From a virus, in IMG/VR virus record IMGVR_UViG_3300031703_000058, positions 1-22,825 of that record: a stretch of DNA of 22,825 nt. The stretch is one strand, 5' to 3'. The notes under the pieces were generated by a model, which was not told the origin of the DNA, did no database searches, and saw only the letters and a program-made list of their open reading frames with translations. Each line of letters starts with the position of its first letter. Within the stretch, counting starts at the first letter, position 1. The position numbers were made by a program, and so were the translations under genes. Below are positions 11,844-18,697 of the stretch, in pieces.

Positions 11844-13922
11844 TTATTTTACGCCCGGGTAGTGTCCTTGATTCGGCATGTTAACCGGGGCAATTTCAGA
11901 TTGTTTTGTGCCCCAAGGTGATTTAATAAAACTTGGTGGTATATTTCTGTCTTTTTTATAAGCATCTAAATTGTCAGATGGTTCGGTGTTCTTTTTAAGG
12001 CGATATAAAACGCGAACCCATTTATGACGGCAATATACACCCCCCTTAAATTTAAACAAATCGTAGGCTTTTCCTTTGTGTCCTAGCCTATCATTTACGC
12101 CGTCCCTTGATGCTTCGTCTATACCCTCTAGTCTGTAAACAACACCTCTTTTAGATAAATTCATCATATTTTTACAAAAATCTCTTGACTCGTTTCCATC
12201 TTTCATTTGCTTTGTAGACCCAACCGCGTACTTGTATCTAATCTTATAATTTTTACTATCTAAATAACTAAAACCATTTGGCCTTGATGTGACTTCATCG
12301 GCAAATTTTCTAAAGAAAGATTTTTTTTGTTTAATACATAAATTGGCCCAATCTTCATCACTTATTTGTACGTCTGTGTCTAATTGATCTACCAATTCGT
12401 ATTCATCACCTATAGTTTCACCTTTTAAATTATTTAAAATTTGCTCTCCCAAATCATCAGATAAAAATTCCGAATGCGATTCACAAGGCATATACCAAGT
12501 CTTGCCGTCTTCTTCAATATGTTCGTGAAAACCTTTACAACCTATCATTTTTGCAATTTCTTGGGCTTCTTCTTTTGTTGCGTAGGCTTGTTTTCCGTCA
12601 ATTTGTTTTAAATCTATTGTCGCCATATTGGCTTTAATATAACCGCAAATTTTTGGGGCCGCTTCTGCGCCGTATCTTTCGGTTTGCTCTTTTATGCAAG
12701 TGTCCCAAGGGTATTTTTCAAGATTTACCTTTGACATTTCAAGCCCGGTTTCTTCTTCAATAGTTTCTTTGTCTTGCAAAGTCTTATCTACCTCTGTAAA
12801 TTCAAGTGGTTGTAAGGTCGTAAAGTATAGGTTTAAGCTAATTTCGTTATAAGCTAGTATCTTATCAAAGTTATCTATTAAAAGTTCTTGAAATGGCCTT
12901 ATAATAGTGTTATCCATGAGAATGGAAGCGGCGGTGATTTCATCGGCATTATTTCCGAAACCGGACCCATTATTAATACCTAGTAATTTTGGTGAAACTA
13001 CCCGGTGAGATAACATTACTTTTTTTTCGCACTCTTCCGACAAAAATTGATATTGATTGTGCGCATCACTTAATTGAACCGGCGTTATTTCGGCTTGGCT
13101 CTCTTTATTGTCATTAAAGCTTACAATCATACGGCCGCTATTACTTGACCCTTGAAATTTTGCGGCTATCCTACTTTCAATTAATTTACGTTCCTGTTGG
13201 TTTGGGACCCCATTATTAAAATTTAATAAAAGCCCCGGGCTTAAACCATTAAGAATATTGTTTAAATGATAGTTTGATACCTCCTCTTCGAGCTCACTAT
13301 ATTGAAGCCCACCTTGATAGTCTACCGGGGAATAGTAATAAAAACCACTTTTATAGGGCTTTATGTATAATATTTCAATATCATCATTTGACATACCCCA
13401 AGCCGAAATTCTTATTGGTTCATCGGCATTAGTAAGATTTACCCAATCATTAAAATAGTAATACGCCGGTACGTTCCCATCTTCATCACATTTTGCAGCG
13501 CGTAAAGTTTCAATAGGCATGTGTTCAATTTCAGCAATTCTAGTTCTATCTTTTGAATACACAACTTGAATAGCACATTGGCCCATTAGTTTCAGATCAT
13601 AGCACAATTTTCTTACTATTTCTTTTTTAAACAAAGATACCATCTGTGCATACTCATTCGGTCTTCGGTTACTATCGGTAGCGTTTAAGCCTTTACCATA
13701 AATTTGTTGGCTTATACCATTTATACATGCTGAATTTGTTGGTGAACCATTAAATCGGTCTATCAAAAATTTGAAATGGTCATTATATTCGCCATACGAA
13801 ACCCAAGCTTCGCCGTCTACTTCTTTTACAATTGGGCTAGAATAGGTGTTTAATTGAATAAAGCTAGTTTCTGAATTTTTAGTTTTTTTGGCAAATTGTC
13901 CCTTGCTATTTCTTTTTCTCAT
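11844..13922 (-). CDS. Portal protein with extra C-terminal domains
   Basis: A 692-aa protein. Residues about 1-385 look like a portal: a basic start, GLNATD, SHRVVSPKLLGINNGSGFGN and IRPFQELLIDNFDKIL, typical of Bacteroidota phage portals. Added parts follow: YPWDTC...RYG...APKICGYIKA (404-431), a Cys/His motif GCKGFHEH...WYMPCESHSEF (461-486), and, at 579-641, SRDFCKNM with GVYCRHKWVRVLYR, resembling the C-terminal domain often attached to minor head or protease proteins. The start overlaps the previous stop as ATGA. Portals of this kind are commonly 400-550 aa, so the extension is notable. It probably forms the DNA channel and carries head-maturation functions; that is inference. Confidence 0.8.
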   Translation of the reverse strand: MRKRNSKGQFAKKTKNSETSFIQLNTYSSPIVKEVDGEAWVSYGEYNDHFKFLIDRFNGSPTNSACINGISQQIYGKGLNATDSNRRPNEYAQMVSLFKKEIVRKLCYDLKLMGQCAIQVVYSKDRTRIAEIEHMPIETLRAAKCDEDGNVPAYYYFNDWVNLTNADEPIRISAWGMSNDDIEILYIKPYKSGFYYYSPVDYQGGLQYSELEEEVSNYHLNNILNGLSPGLLLNFNNGVPNQQERKLIESRIAAKFQGSSNSGRMIVSFNDNKESQAEITPVQLSDAHNQYQFLSEECEKKVMLSHRVVSPKLLGINNGSGFGNNADEITAASILMDNTIIRPFQELLIDNFDKILAYNEISLNLYFTTLQPLEFTEVDKTLQDKETIEEETGLEMSKVNLEKYPWDTCIKEQTERYGAEAAPKICGYIKANMATIDLKQIDGKQAYATKEEAQEIAKMIGCKGFHEHIEEDGKTWYMPCESHSEFLSDDLGEQILNNLKGETIGDEYELVDQLDTDVQISDEDWANLCIKQKKSFFRKFADEVTSRPNGFSYLDSKNYKIRYKYAVGSTKQMKDGNESRDFCKNMMNLSKRGVVYRLEGIDEASRDGVNDRLGHKGKAYDLFKFKGGVYCRHKWVRVLYRLKKNTEPSDNLDAYKKDRNIPPSFIKSPWGTKQSEIAPVNMPNQGHYPGVK

Positions 13923-14308
13923 AATACTATATAATCATTATTAAAGCCGTCATATTCTTGGTATACACCTTTATTTAATTTATAAAAATAATCGGGGTCC
14001 CCTTGAATATTTATTTTTTGTTCGGTACAAAATATCATATCCCGATATATTACATTCGTTTTTAATATGTCCGAAAAAATAGTAATATTGTAAAAGTGAC
14101 CCTCTACCATATTTGTATATGTGTTATTGTAGATGTTTATTTGGTCATTTATAATTTCAATATTTCCAACACCCAATATTCTAGGCACCAAAGCATATTC
14201 AACAATTACATTCGTGCTATTGTCTTGTATATTCATAAAGGCGGTAGTGACATAATCACGCATTATACAAGTAAATCGGTTTGCGGCTTGGGGTCTAAAT
14301 ATAATCAT
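13919..14308 (-). CDS. Hypothetical beta-rich structural protein (129 aa)
   Basis: A protein of alternating hydrophobic strands (FYNITIFSDIL, NVIYRDMIFCTEQ) with no membrane segment. It resembles small unnamed proteins next to portals in Bacteroidota phages, possibly a tail-completion or collar part. The ATG at 14308 is preferred over an in-frame TTG at 14311; CGTTATATATTTG ends directly before it. It overlaps the portal gene as ATGA. Confidence 0.55.
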   Translation of the reverse strand: MIIFRPQAANRFTCIMRDYVTTAFMNIQDNSTNVIVEYALVPRILGVGNIEIINDQINIYNNTYTNMVEGHFYNITIFSDILKTNVIYRDMIFCTEQKINIQGDPDYFYKLNKGVYQEYDGFNNDYIVL

Positions 14309-14312
14309 CAAA

Positions 14313-14321
14313 TATATAACG
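14313..14321 (-). promoter_or_regulatory. CGTTATATA leader motif ahead of the 129-aa gene
   Basis: Copy of the 9-mer, 4 nt before the ATG at 14308. TATATTTG is embedded here but would place transcription start inside the gene, so it is unlikely to be the -7 box of this gene. Confidence 0.4.
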
Positions 14322-14347
14322 TATAAATATAACTAATTTGTAAAAAC

Positions 14348-14377
14348 AAAAAAAAAGCACCCTATAAAGAATGCTTT
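14348..14377 (-). terminator. Intrinsic terminator after the tail-tube-like gene
   Basis: On the minus strand AAAGCATTC (14377-14369) pairs with GGGTGCTTT (14362-14354), nine pairs with two G-U, over a 6-nt loop, and a T9 run (14356-14348) follows, overlapping the stem end. It lies about 23 nt after the stop. Confidence 0.78.
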
Positions 14378-14400
14378 AATTTTAAAAAGTATATTAATTT

Positions 14401-14931
14401 CTACGTTGGTACCACTTGTGTACTAGAGATATTTGTAGGTAAAAGAGTTATAAATACCGGTGCGTTTTCTTCCATTGCTTCCATAGTTACAACAAAGCCG
14501 CTTAAATCTCCGGGGGCGGTTCCGGTTTGAATTTGACCCGATGTCAATTCCGTACCATTATTTTTCCCGACAAGAAACAGATTTCCGTAGTAATCTTCTA
14601 CAAGACAATTAGGCCTTGCTTGTGCAACAATTTCTAGTTGTTCTTGAGTACAAGCATCTAAAAATGTTAATGTTAGATTTAATGTTTGTGTGTAAAATGT
14701 CGTTCCGGCATCTCTACTCGATGTAATTGTGGTGTCAAGACTTGAAGCCCCTTTTACTTCATACTTAAACCATTCAATAGCGGCATCAGTATATGCAAGT
14801 GTACCCTCGCAAGTACTTGGATCAATTATTACAGAGCTTATATTTCCGAATGGCATTAGGTAAATATTCTTTATCCCGCCAAAAGCGGCCTTACATGGTA
14901 ATTTACGACCCGATTTGATTAAACATGGCAT
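14401..14931 (-). CDS. Tail tube (major tail)-like protein
   Basis: A 176-aa protein: MPCLIKSGRKLPCKAAFGGI, then TFYTQTLNLTLTFLDACTQE, then ARPNCLVEDYYGNLFLVGKNNGTELTSG and DLSGFVVTMEAMEENAPVFI. The order (T-L-x-L-x-F-x-x-L-D, then GRPxxIVEDxxGNxFLxG, then GxxxGDxSGYxxT-E) is what I recognise in tail tube/major tail proteins of Bacteroidota siphoviruses. It would form the tube through which DNA passes. It sits downstream of the capsid gene, with terminators on both sides, so it may be made at a set level. A capsid decoration protein is the alternative. Confidence 0.62.
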   Translation of the reverse strand: MPCLIKSGRKLPCKAAFGGIKNIYLMPFGNISSVIIDPSTCEGTLAYTDAAIEWFKYEVKGASSLDTTITSSRDAGTTFYTQTLNLTLTFLDACTQEQLEIVAQARPNCLVEDYYGNLFLVGKNNGTELTSGQIQTGTAPGDLSGFVVTMEAMEENAPVFITLLPTNISSTQVVPT

Positions 14932-14951
14932 AGTTTTATATTTTTTTTATT

Positions 14952-14985
14952 AAAAAAGGGTAGATAAGTTTTTACCCACCTACCC
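14952..14985 (-). terminator. Intrinsic terminator after the major capsid gene
   Basis: GGGTAGGTGGG (minus, 14985-14975) pairs with CTTATCTACCC (14968-14958), eleven pairs with three G-U, over a 6-nt A-rich loop; T6 (14957-14952) follows. It stands about 25 nt after the capsid stop. Confidence 0.8.
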
Positions 14986-15010
14986 GATTTTTATTATTAA
15001 TTATTAATTT

Positions 15011-16018
15011 TTAAGCGTATTGTACGATGTCATTTGTCCCAAATTGTACCCCCGAAGTAAACCTCATTACCATACGGATTGTATCGCTGCCGTCCAAATT
15101 TGTCATGTCTAAAACCTTGATTTCGTTTGAATTATTCATTAAACCGGTCCCAAAAAATAAATTTGACCTTTGCGCCGCGTACATTTTATTGTCACTCATT
15201 CCCGGACAAACAAAAACTTTAACGCCGTTCACCATTAGTGAGCCGTTATTATACCAAGTTGGACCCATGTTATTAACACCGGCGGCCCCTTGGCCATTTG
15301 CTAAAAACCCCCCGAGAGCAGCCACATACAATTTTGCCGCTTTGCTTGATACATATACAAAAAGGTCTTCCTTACCAAAAAGTGTATTTGGTATTGCGTT
15401 TGTAACCTTTGTCATTTCACCGATTATATTTGCAGCCGTTAAACCACCACCGGGTGCCAACACAACTTGTGCCGCCGGTATATCACCGGCCGTTACAGCG
15501 GTTTGTATAATTTTTTCAAAACCATCAAAAGAATTAGGTGCCGTTACGCTGTTAAAATCACCTCTCCAAATATTTTGCTCATTATTACTCGCAACTTCCG
15601 CAGAAACGTGAGCAATTAGAAAATCTGAAAAATTAGGCGGTAATGTTTGTGAAAGACCATAACCCATTTGTTCCGATTCCCAATTTTTTACAAAATCTTT
15701 TCGGCAAAGGCTCAAGTTTACTTGTAAAGGCTTCGGCTCTAAAATACGTTCTGTAAGTGTAATTGTAGATGTCGCGTCAAATTCACATGTAGCGGTCTTT
15801 ACCAACCCATCGGTTCCCAATTTCTGTATAACCTCTTTCCATGAGATGTTAGCCTTAATGGTGAGGCCGCCATCATCAATAGTACTCGCACTCAATAAAG
15901 CTGCTGCGATATATTCACCGGCGAAAGACCCGGCATAACTTGAATTTATAACTACGGCGGTAGCAAGGTTTACATTCCTTTTACTTAAACCTACATTTCT
16001 TTTGTTTAATTTATTCAT
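15011..16018 (-). CDS. Major capsid protein
   Basis: A 335-aa HK97-type-sized capsid subunit. The N-terminus (LNKRNVGLSKRNVNLATAVV) is basic and then hydrophobic; the middle holds WKEVIQKLGTDGLVK, ILEPKPLQVNLSLCRKDFV and a flexible loop-like stretch; the C-terminal half has YVSSKAAKLYVAALGG, VNGVKVFVCPGMSDNKMYAAQRSNLFFGTGL and IRMVMRFTSGVQFG, the usual end of capsid proteins in this group. It lies directly after the scaffold-like gene (5-nt gap) and before a terminator, matching a high-output gene. It assembles the head shell with the portal. Confidence 0.85.
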   Translation of the reverse strand: MNKLNKRNVGLSKRNVNLATAVVINSSYAGSFAGEYIAAALLSASTIDDGGLTIKANISWKEVIQKLGTDGLVKTATCEFDATSTITLTERILEPKPLQVNLSLCRKDFVKNWESEQMGYGLSQTLPPNFSDFLIAHVSAEVASNNEQNIWRGDFNSVTAPNSFDGFEKIIQTAVTAGDIPAAQVVLAPGGGLTAANIIGEMTKVTNAIPNTLFGKEDLFVYVSSKAAKLYVAALGGFLANGQGAAGVNNMGPTWYNNGSLMVNGVKVFVCPGMSDNKMYAAQRSNLFFGTGLMNNSNEIKVLDMTNLDGSDTIRMVMRFTSGVQFGTNDIVQYA

Positions 16019-16023
16019 TTTTA

Positions 16024-16590
16024 TTATTTATTTAATTTGCTTAATACTCTATCTAAAGTTGTTCTATATTGACCTTTACCAAATTGCACTTGTGTTTTTT
16101 GTGGTGTTTTTGATTCGGGGCTATGTCGTAAAGGTTTTCTTGATGCACTCATTTTTTCTTTTTTCTTTTCTTCAGAATAAAGTTTTTTAAGTTCTTCAAT
16201 ATCGGCTTTTACTTCTTCAATTACCGGGGCAATAACTTCAACAACGGCTTCAATAATTGCTTCAATTTCGGTCGCTACTTCTTCGGGTACTTCGGTTTCA
16301 ATAACTTCTTCAAGGTCTTCGGTTTCTTCTTTTGCCGGTACTTCATCAGATACTTCGCGTACATCTGCTATAAGACCCTCGGCTTCTACAACAACCAAAC
16401 GCCCATCTTCGAGTAAATACTCACCCACAGGCATTGCGATTTTTTCTTCATCGCTCATAATAAAAATTTCACTATCTTTTTCAAAAGTTTCGGCGGATAC
16501 AATAGTTCCGTTTTCTAACTTCATTTCTTCAAGCTTCACTTCTATATTTAAAAGCGTTCTAATTTGATTTAACATTTTTGTTTTTTCCAT
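16024..16590 (-). CDS. Scaffold-like acidic protein
   Basis: A 188-aa protein expected to guide capsid assembly and be cleared by the protease. The N-terminal 85 residues hold MLNQIRTLLNIEVKLEEMKL, NGTIVSAETFEKDSEIFIM and VGEYLLEDGRLVVVEAEG, a pattern I know from scaffold-type proteins of Bacteroidota phages. A long Glu/Val/Ile-rich, low-complexity stretch (about 90-140) follows, probably a flexible or helical spacer, then a basic linker and YRTTLDRVLSKLNK at the end, likely the capsid-binding helix. Position between the paralog group and the capsid gene agrees. A CGTTATATA motif lies 6 nt before the ATG. Confidence 0.7.
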   Translation of the reverse strand: MEKTKMLNQIRTLLNIEVKLEEMKLENGTIVSAETFEKDSEIFIMSDEEKIAMPVGEYLLEDGRLVVVEAEGLIADVREVSDEVPAKEETEDLEEVIETEVPEEVATEIEAIIEAVVEVIAPVIEEVKADIEELKKLYSEEKKKEKMSASRKPLRHSPESKTPQKTQVQFGKGQYRTTLDRVLSKLNK

Positions 16591-16596
16591 ACTATA

Positions 16597-16605
16597 TATA
16601 TAACG
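16597..16605 (-). promoter_or_regulatory. CGTTATATA leader motif ahead of the scaffold-like gene
   Basis: Copy of the 9-mer, 6 nt before the ATG at 16590, in a TA-rich leader. Confidence 0.4.
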
Positions 16606-16632
16606 ATTATTAATTTAATTTTTGCGTTTTTA

Positions 16633-16791
16633 CTATGTCCTTGTTATTGATCCGATGCCTTGCGCTTCAAATGAACCATCACAACATTCAATAGAATAAG
16701 TTGATGTGTCCCAACAAAGGCACGCGCTATTACCCCCTAATGGCGATGAATTACTTTCAATTATTGGCTTATTTTTATTTCTTCTATTCAT
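16633..16791 (-). CDS. Cysteine-rich CDGS microprotein (52 aa)
   Basis: A 52-residue protein: a basic start (MNRRNKNKP), then ACLCWDTSTYSIECCDGSFE and AQGIGSITRT. The four cysteines (C24, C26, C36, C37) lie in a C-x-C...C-C-D-G-S...Q-G-I-G signature that I have seen in small Bacteroidota phage proteins and on larger virion proteins. Function is unknown; metal binding or a capsid-associated role is possible. It is coupled to the last paralog by TAATG and precedes the scaffold-like gene. Confidence 0.65.
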   Translation of the reverse strand: MNRRNKNKPIIESNSSPLGGNSACLCWDTSTYSIECCDGSFEAQGIGSITRT

Positions 16792-17225
16792 TAAATAGAG
16801 CGGCTTTCATCTGAAAATCTTTGTTTTTGGCTTTCAAATTCATTTTGTTGTTCTTGAAAAAATTCTATTTCCCTAATGTGTTCTTCCCAATTCGGGTATA
16901 CATCATTTACATCAATTCCAAGTTCATCAGCTTTTTCTTTAATCCCATTTAATCTTTCCAAATCATCGGCCACATCATCGGGGGTTAAAAAACTCTCGGA
17001 GTTATTAAAATATACATCGTAAATTTCGCGGCCTATTTCATACCAAGCATCATATTTTTCATCAAACCATTCATCTACCGAATAACTTAAACGGCCCACT
17101 TCATCTCTTAATGTTTCAAATTCATAGTCTAATTCATCTACAAGGCCCAATTTTACGTTTTGTCTTTTAAGGCTTGTTTTTTTATTTGCTATTCTTGCAA
17201 ACACTTTTTCTTTTGTCGTTTTCAT
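16791..17225 (-). CDS. Head-block paralog C (144 aa)
   Basis: Third of three tandem related proteins. N-terminus KEKVFARIANKKTSLKRQNV then KLGLVDELD; middle acidic helices; KADELGIDVNDVYPNW near 105-120. The start is the ATG at 17225, not a frame start at 17258, because the paralogs begin the same way. No family assigned. Location between protease and scaffold suggests a prohead-internal or head decoration part. Confidence 0.72.
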   Translation of the reverse strand: MKTTKEKVFARIANKKTSLKRQNVKLGLVDELDYEFETLRDEVGRLSYSVDEWFDEKYDAWYEIGREIYDVYFNNSESFLTPDDVADDLERLNGIKEKADELGIDVNDVYPNWEEHIREIEFFQEQQNEFESQKQRFSDESRSI

Positions 17226-17242
17226 TTTTATATATATATTAA

Positions 17243-17698
17243 TTAGGCGTTTTTCCAAAAATCATTAAAACCGGTATAACTTGTAACTTCGCGGTATTTG
17301 TCTTTTGCATCGGATATTAAAGCCGGGGCATTGTCTACCCTTTGTTTTAAATCATCAAAATCACTATAAATTTCGTTTGGGTCAATACCTAATTCATCGG
17401 CTTTTGTTTCTAATTCATTTAAAGCTTCGGTTAAAATTTCGGTAATTTCCGGTAAATCGGTTGTTGTACCATTTATAATATAATCATCAAGGCTATATTT
17501 CATTTTAAAATCATCATAGGCATCAATTATTTCATCGCCATATTCATAAGCTAAATATGAAGCTTCGCTTTCGGCTTGGTCAAAGGCATCGGCTTCTGTT
17601 TCAATTGTTGAAACTAATGACAAATCTACTTTATGTGATTTAAGGCTAGTTTTATTTGCCGCTATTTTATCAAATACTCTTTTTTTGGTGTTTCGCAT
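17243..17698 (-). CDS. Head-block paralog B (151 aa)
   Basis: Second of the three paralogs. N-terminus KKRVFDKIAANKTSLKSHKV then DLSLVSTIE; middle acidic and helical (AFDQAESEASYLAYEYGDEI); then KADELGIDPNEIYSDFDDLK; Tyr/Phe/Trp-rich end (TSYTGFNDFWKNA). 17 nt separate it from paralog C. Function unknown; a shared N-terminal sorting or cleavage signal is inferred. Confidence 0.72.
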   Translation of the reverse strand: MRNTKKRVFDKIAANKTSLKSHKVDLSLVSTIETEADAFDQAESEASYLAYEYGDEIIDAYDDFKMKYSLDDYIINGTTTDLPEITEILTEALNELETKADELGIDPNEIYSDFDDLKQRVDNAPALISDAKDKYREVTSYTGFNDFWKNA

Positions 17699-17699
17699 T

Positions 17700-18086
17700 T
17701 TATATTTGGTTTAATTTTGAATTTGCTTCATTTATTTTTTCCAAAGATTCTTCGTAAAGGTCAAAAGAATCTTTAAATTGGTTTAATTCGCTAGGTTCTA
17801 CGCCCAATTCTTTAGCCAAATCTTCGGTTTCAATAAGCTTTTGTTCTAGCCTATTTGTTTCATCGATTAAATTTTCCAAGTCTACTTCTAAACTATTTGA
17901 AAAACTAGCAAATTCGCTTTGTATTCTTTCAAGTTCTTCAAAGTCAATTTCTATATTTTGTAAAATTACACTTACACTTGATGCAATACTTGTTAATTCA
18001 AAAACTACGTTTAATTCTATATTATGCTTTTTAAATTTTTTTTTCTTTGGCATTTTAGAATTTACCCTATCAATACTATTTTTCAT
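17700..18086 (-). CDS. Head-block paralog A (128 aa)
   Basis: First and most divergent of the three paralogs. N-terminus KNSIDRVNSKMPKKKKFKKH then NIELNVVFEL; coiled-coil-like acidic centre (LENLIDETNRLEQKLIETED); LAKELGVEPSELNQFKDSFD near the end. The KTSL of B and C is replaced by a Lys-rich run. It overlaps the protease gene by 11 nt and sits 1 nt before paralog B. Function unknown. Confidence 0.7.
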   Translation of the reverse strand: MKNSIDRVNSKMPKKKKFKKHNIELNVVFELTSIASSVSVILQNIEIDFEELERIQSEFASFSNSLEVDLENLIDETNRLEQKLIETEDLAKELGVEPSELNQFKDSFDLYEESLEKINEANSKLNQI

Positions 18087-18663
18087 TTAATATATCTTTT
18101 ATTTGGTTTAATACTTGTCCCGACATTTTTTCTTTGTCTTTTGGTTTGCTTGAAATTTTATCGGCAAAAAATCCCTCTATACTGAAACCCTTGCAAAGAC
18201 CCGATAAAATATATTGGTCCCAAACTTCATCATTATTGACCTTAATACTTCCTACCCACGAACCAACCGGTACGTCAAGGCCATACAATGCCGTTTTATC
18301 TTTTTGTTTATCTTCGACAATCCAACTTTCAACCAAGGTAAGCCCGGTTATTTTGCTAGCATGCTCTAATGTAGCATTGCTTTGATTACCATTTTGAAGA
18401 AATAGTTGTGATGCCTTATTTATAGTTTCTTTTGAAAAAAATATGTAATATTCGCCGTTTTCATCTTTTCTATAAATCGGCTTGTCCGGTATTAATAAAG
18501 GCCCCATTAAGATTTTCTTTTCTTTATCTACTTCGGCAAGTTTTATTTCTTGCTTTTTGAGCGCGACAAAGGGGCTCTCAATGGCCGGGTCCGATACAAT
18601 TGAGATTGCTTCAATTCCGGCTTCAAAATCGTTTTCATCTAAAATTAGTTCTATGATCTTCAT
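18076..18663 (-). CDS. Prohead protease, XkdF/S78_2-like
   Basis: A 195-aa serine protease expected to process scaffold and capsid partners. MKIIELILDENDFEAGIEAISIV and DPAIESPFVAL form the usual N-terminus; ILMGPLLIPDKPIYR follows; the likely catalytic His is H101 in LEHA and the likely Ser is S114 in VESWIV; then GSWVGSIKVNNDEVWDQY and GFSIEGFF close the fold. All of these match the XkdF-like putative serine protease family. It is the first gene of the head block, downstream of the tape measure. A CGTTATATA motif lies 3 nt before the ATG. Confidence 0.85.
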   Translation of the reverse strand: MKIIELILDENDFEAGIEAISIVSDPAIESPFVALKKQEIKLAEVDKEKKILMGPLLIPDKPIYRKDENGEYYIFFSKETINKASQLFLQNGNQSNATLEHASKITGLTLVESWIVEDKQKDKTALYGLDVPVGSWVGSIKVNNDEVWDQYILSGLCKGFSIEGFFADKISSKPKDKEKMSGQVLNQIKDILNEK

Positions 18664-18666
18664 AAA

Positions 18667-18675
18667 TATATAACG
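18667..18675 (-). promoter_or_regulatory. CGTTATATA leader motif ahead of the prohead protease gene
   Basis: Copy of the 9-mer, 3 nt before the ATG at 18663, in the 34-nt gap after the tape measure stop. Confidence 0.4.
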
Positions 18676-18697
18676 CGTTTAGTTTTTAAATTTGCAT

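Noticed and set aside
14309-14311. TTG start one codon before the 129-aa gene ATG
   Set aside because: An ATG follows at once and is the better start; the TTG belongs to the TATATTTG leader.
14309-14316. TATATTTG as a promoter for the 129-aa gene
   Set aside because: No TTG at the right distance upstream, and transcription would begin after the start codon.
15027-15611. 194-codon open frame on the plus strand
   Set aside because: It lies wholly opposite the major capsid gene, whose protein has clear family features; the mirror frame is an effect of codon bias.
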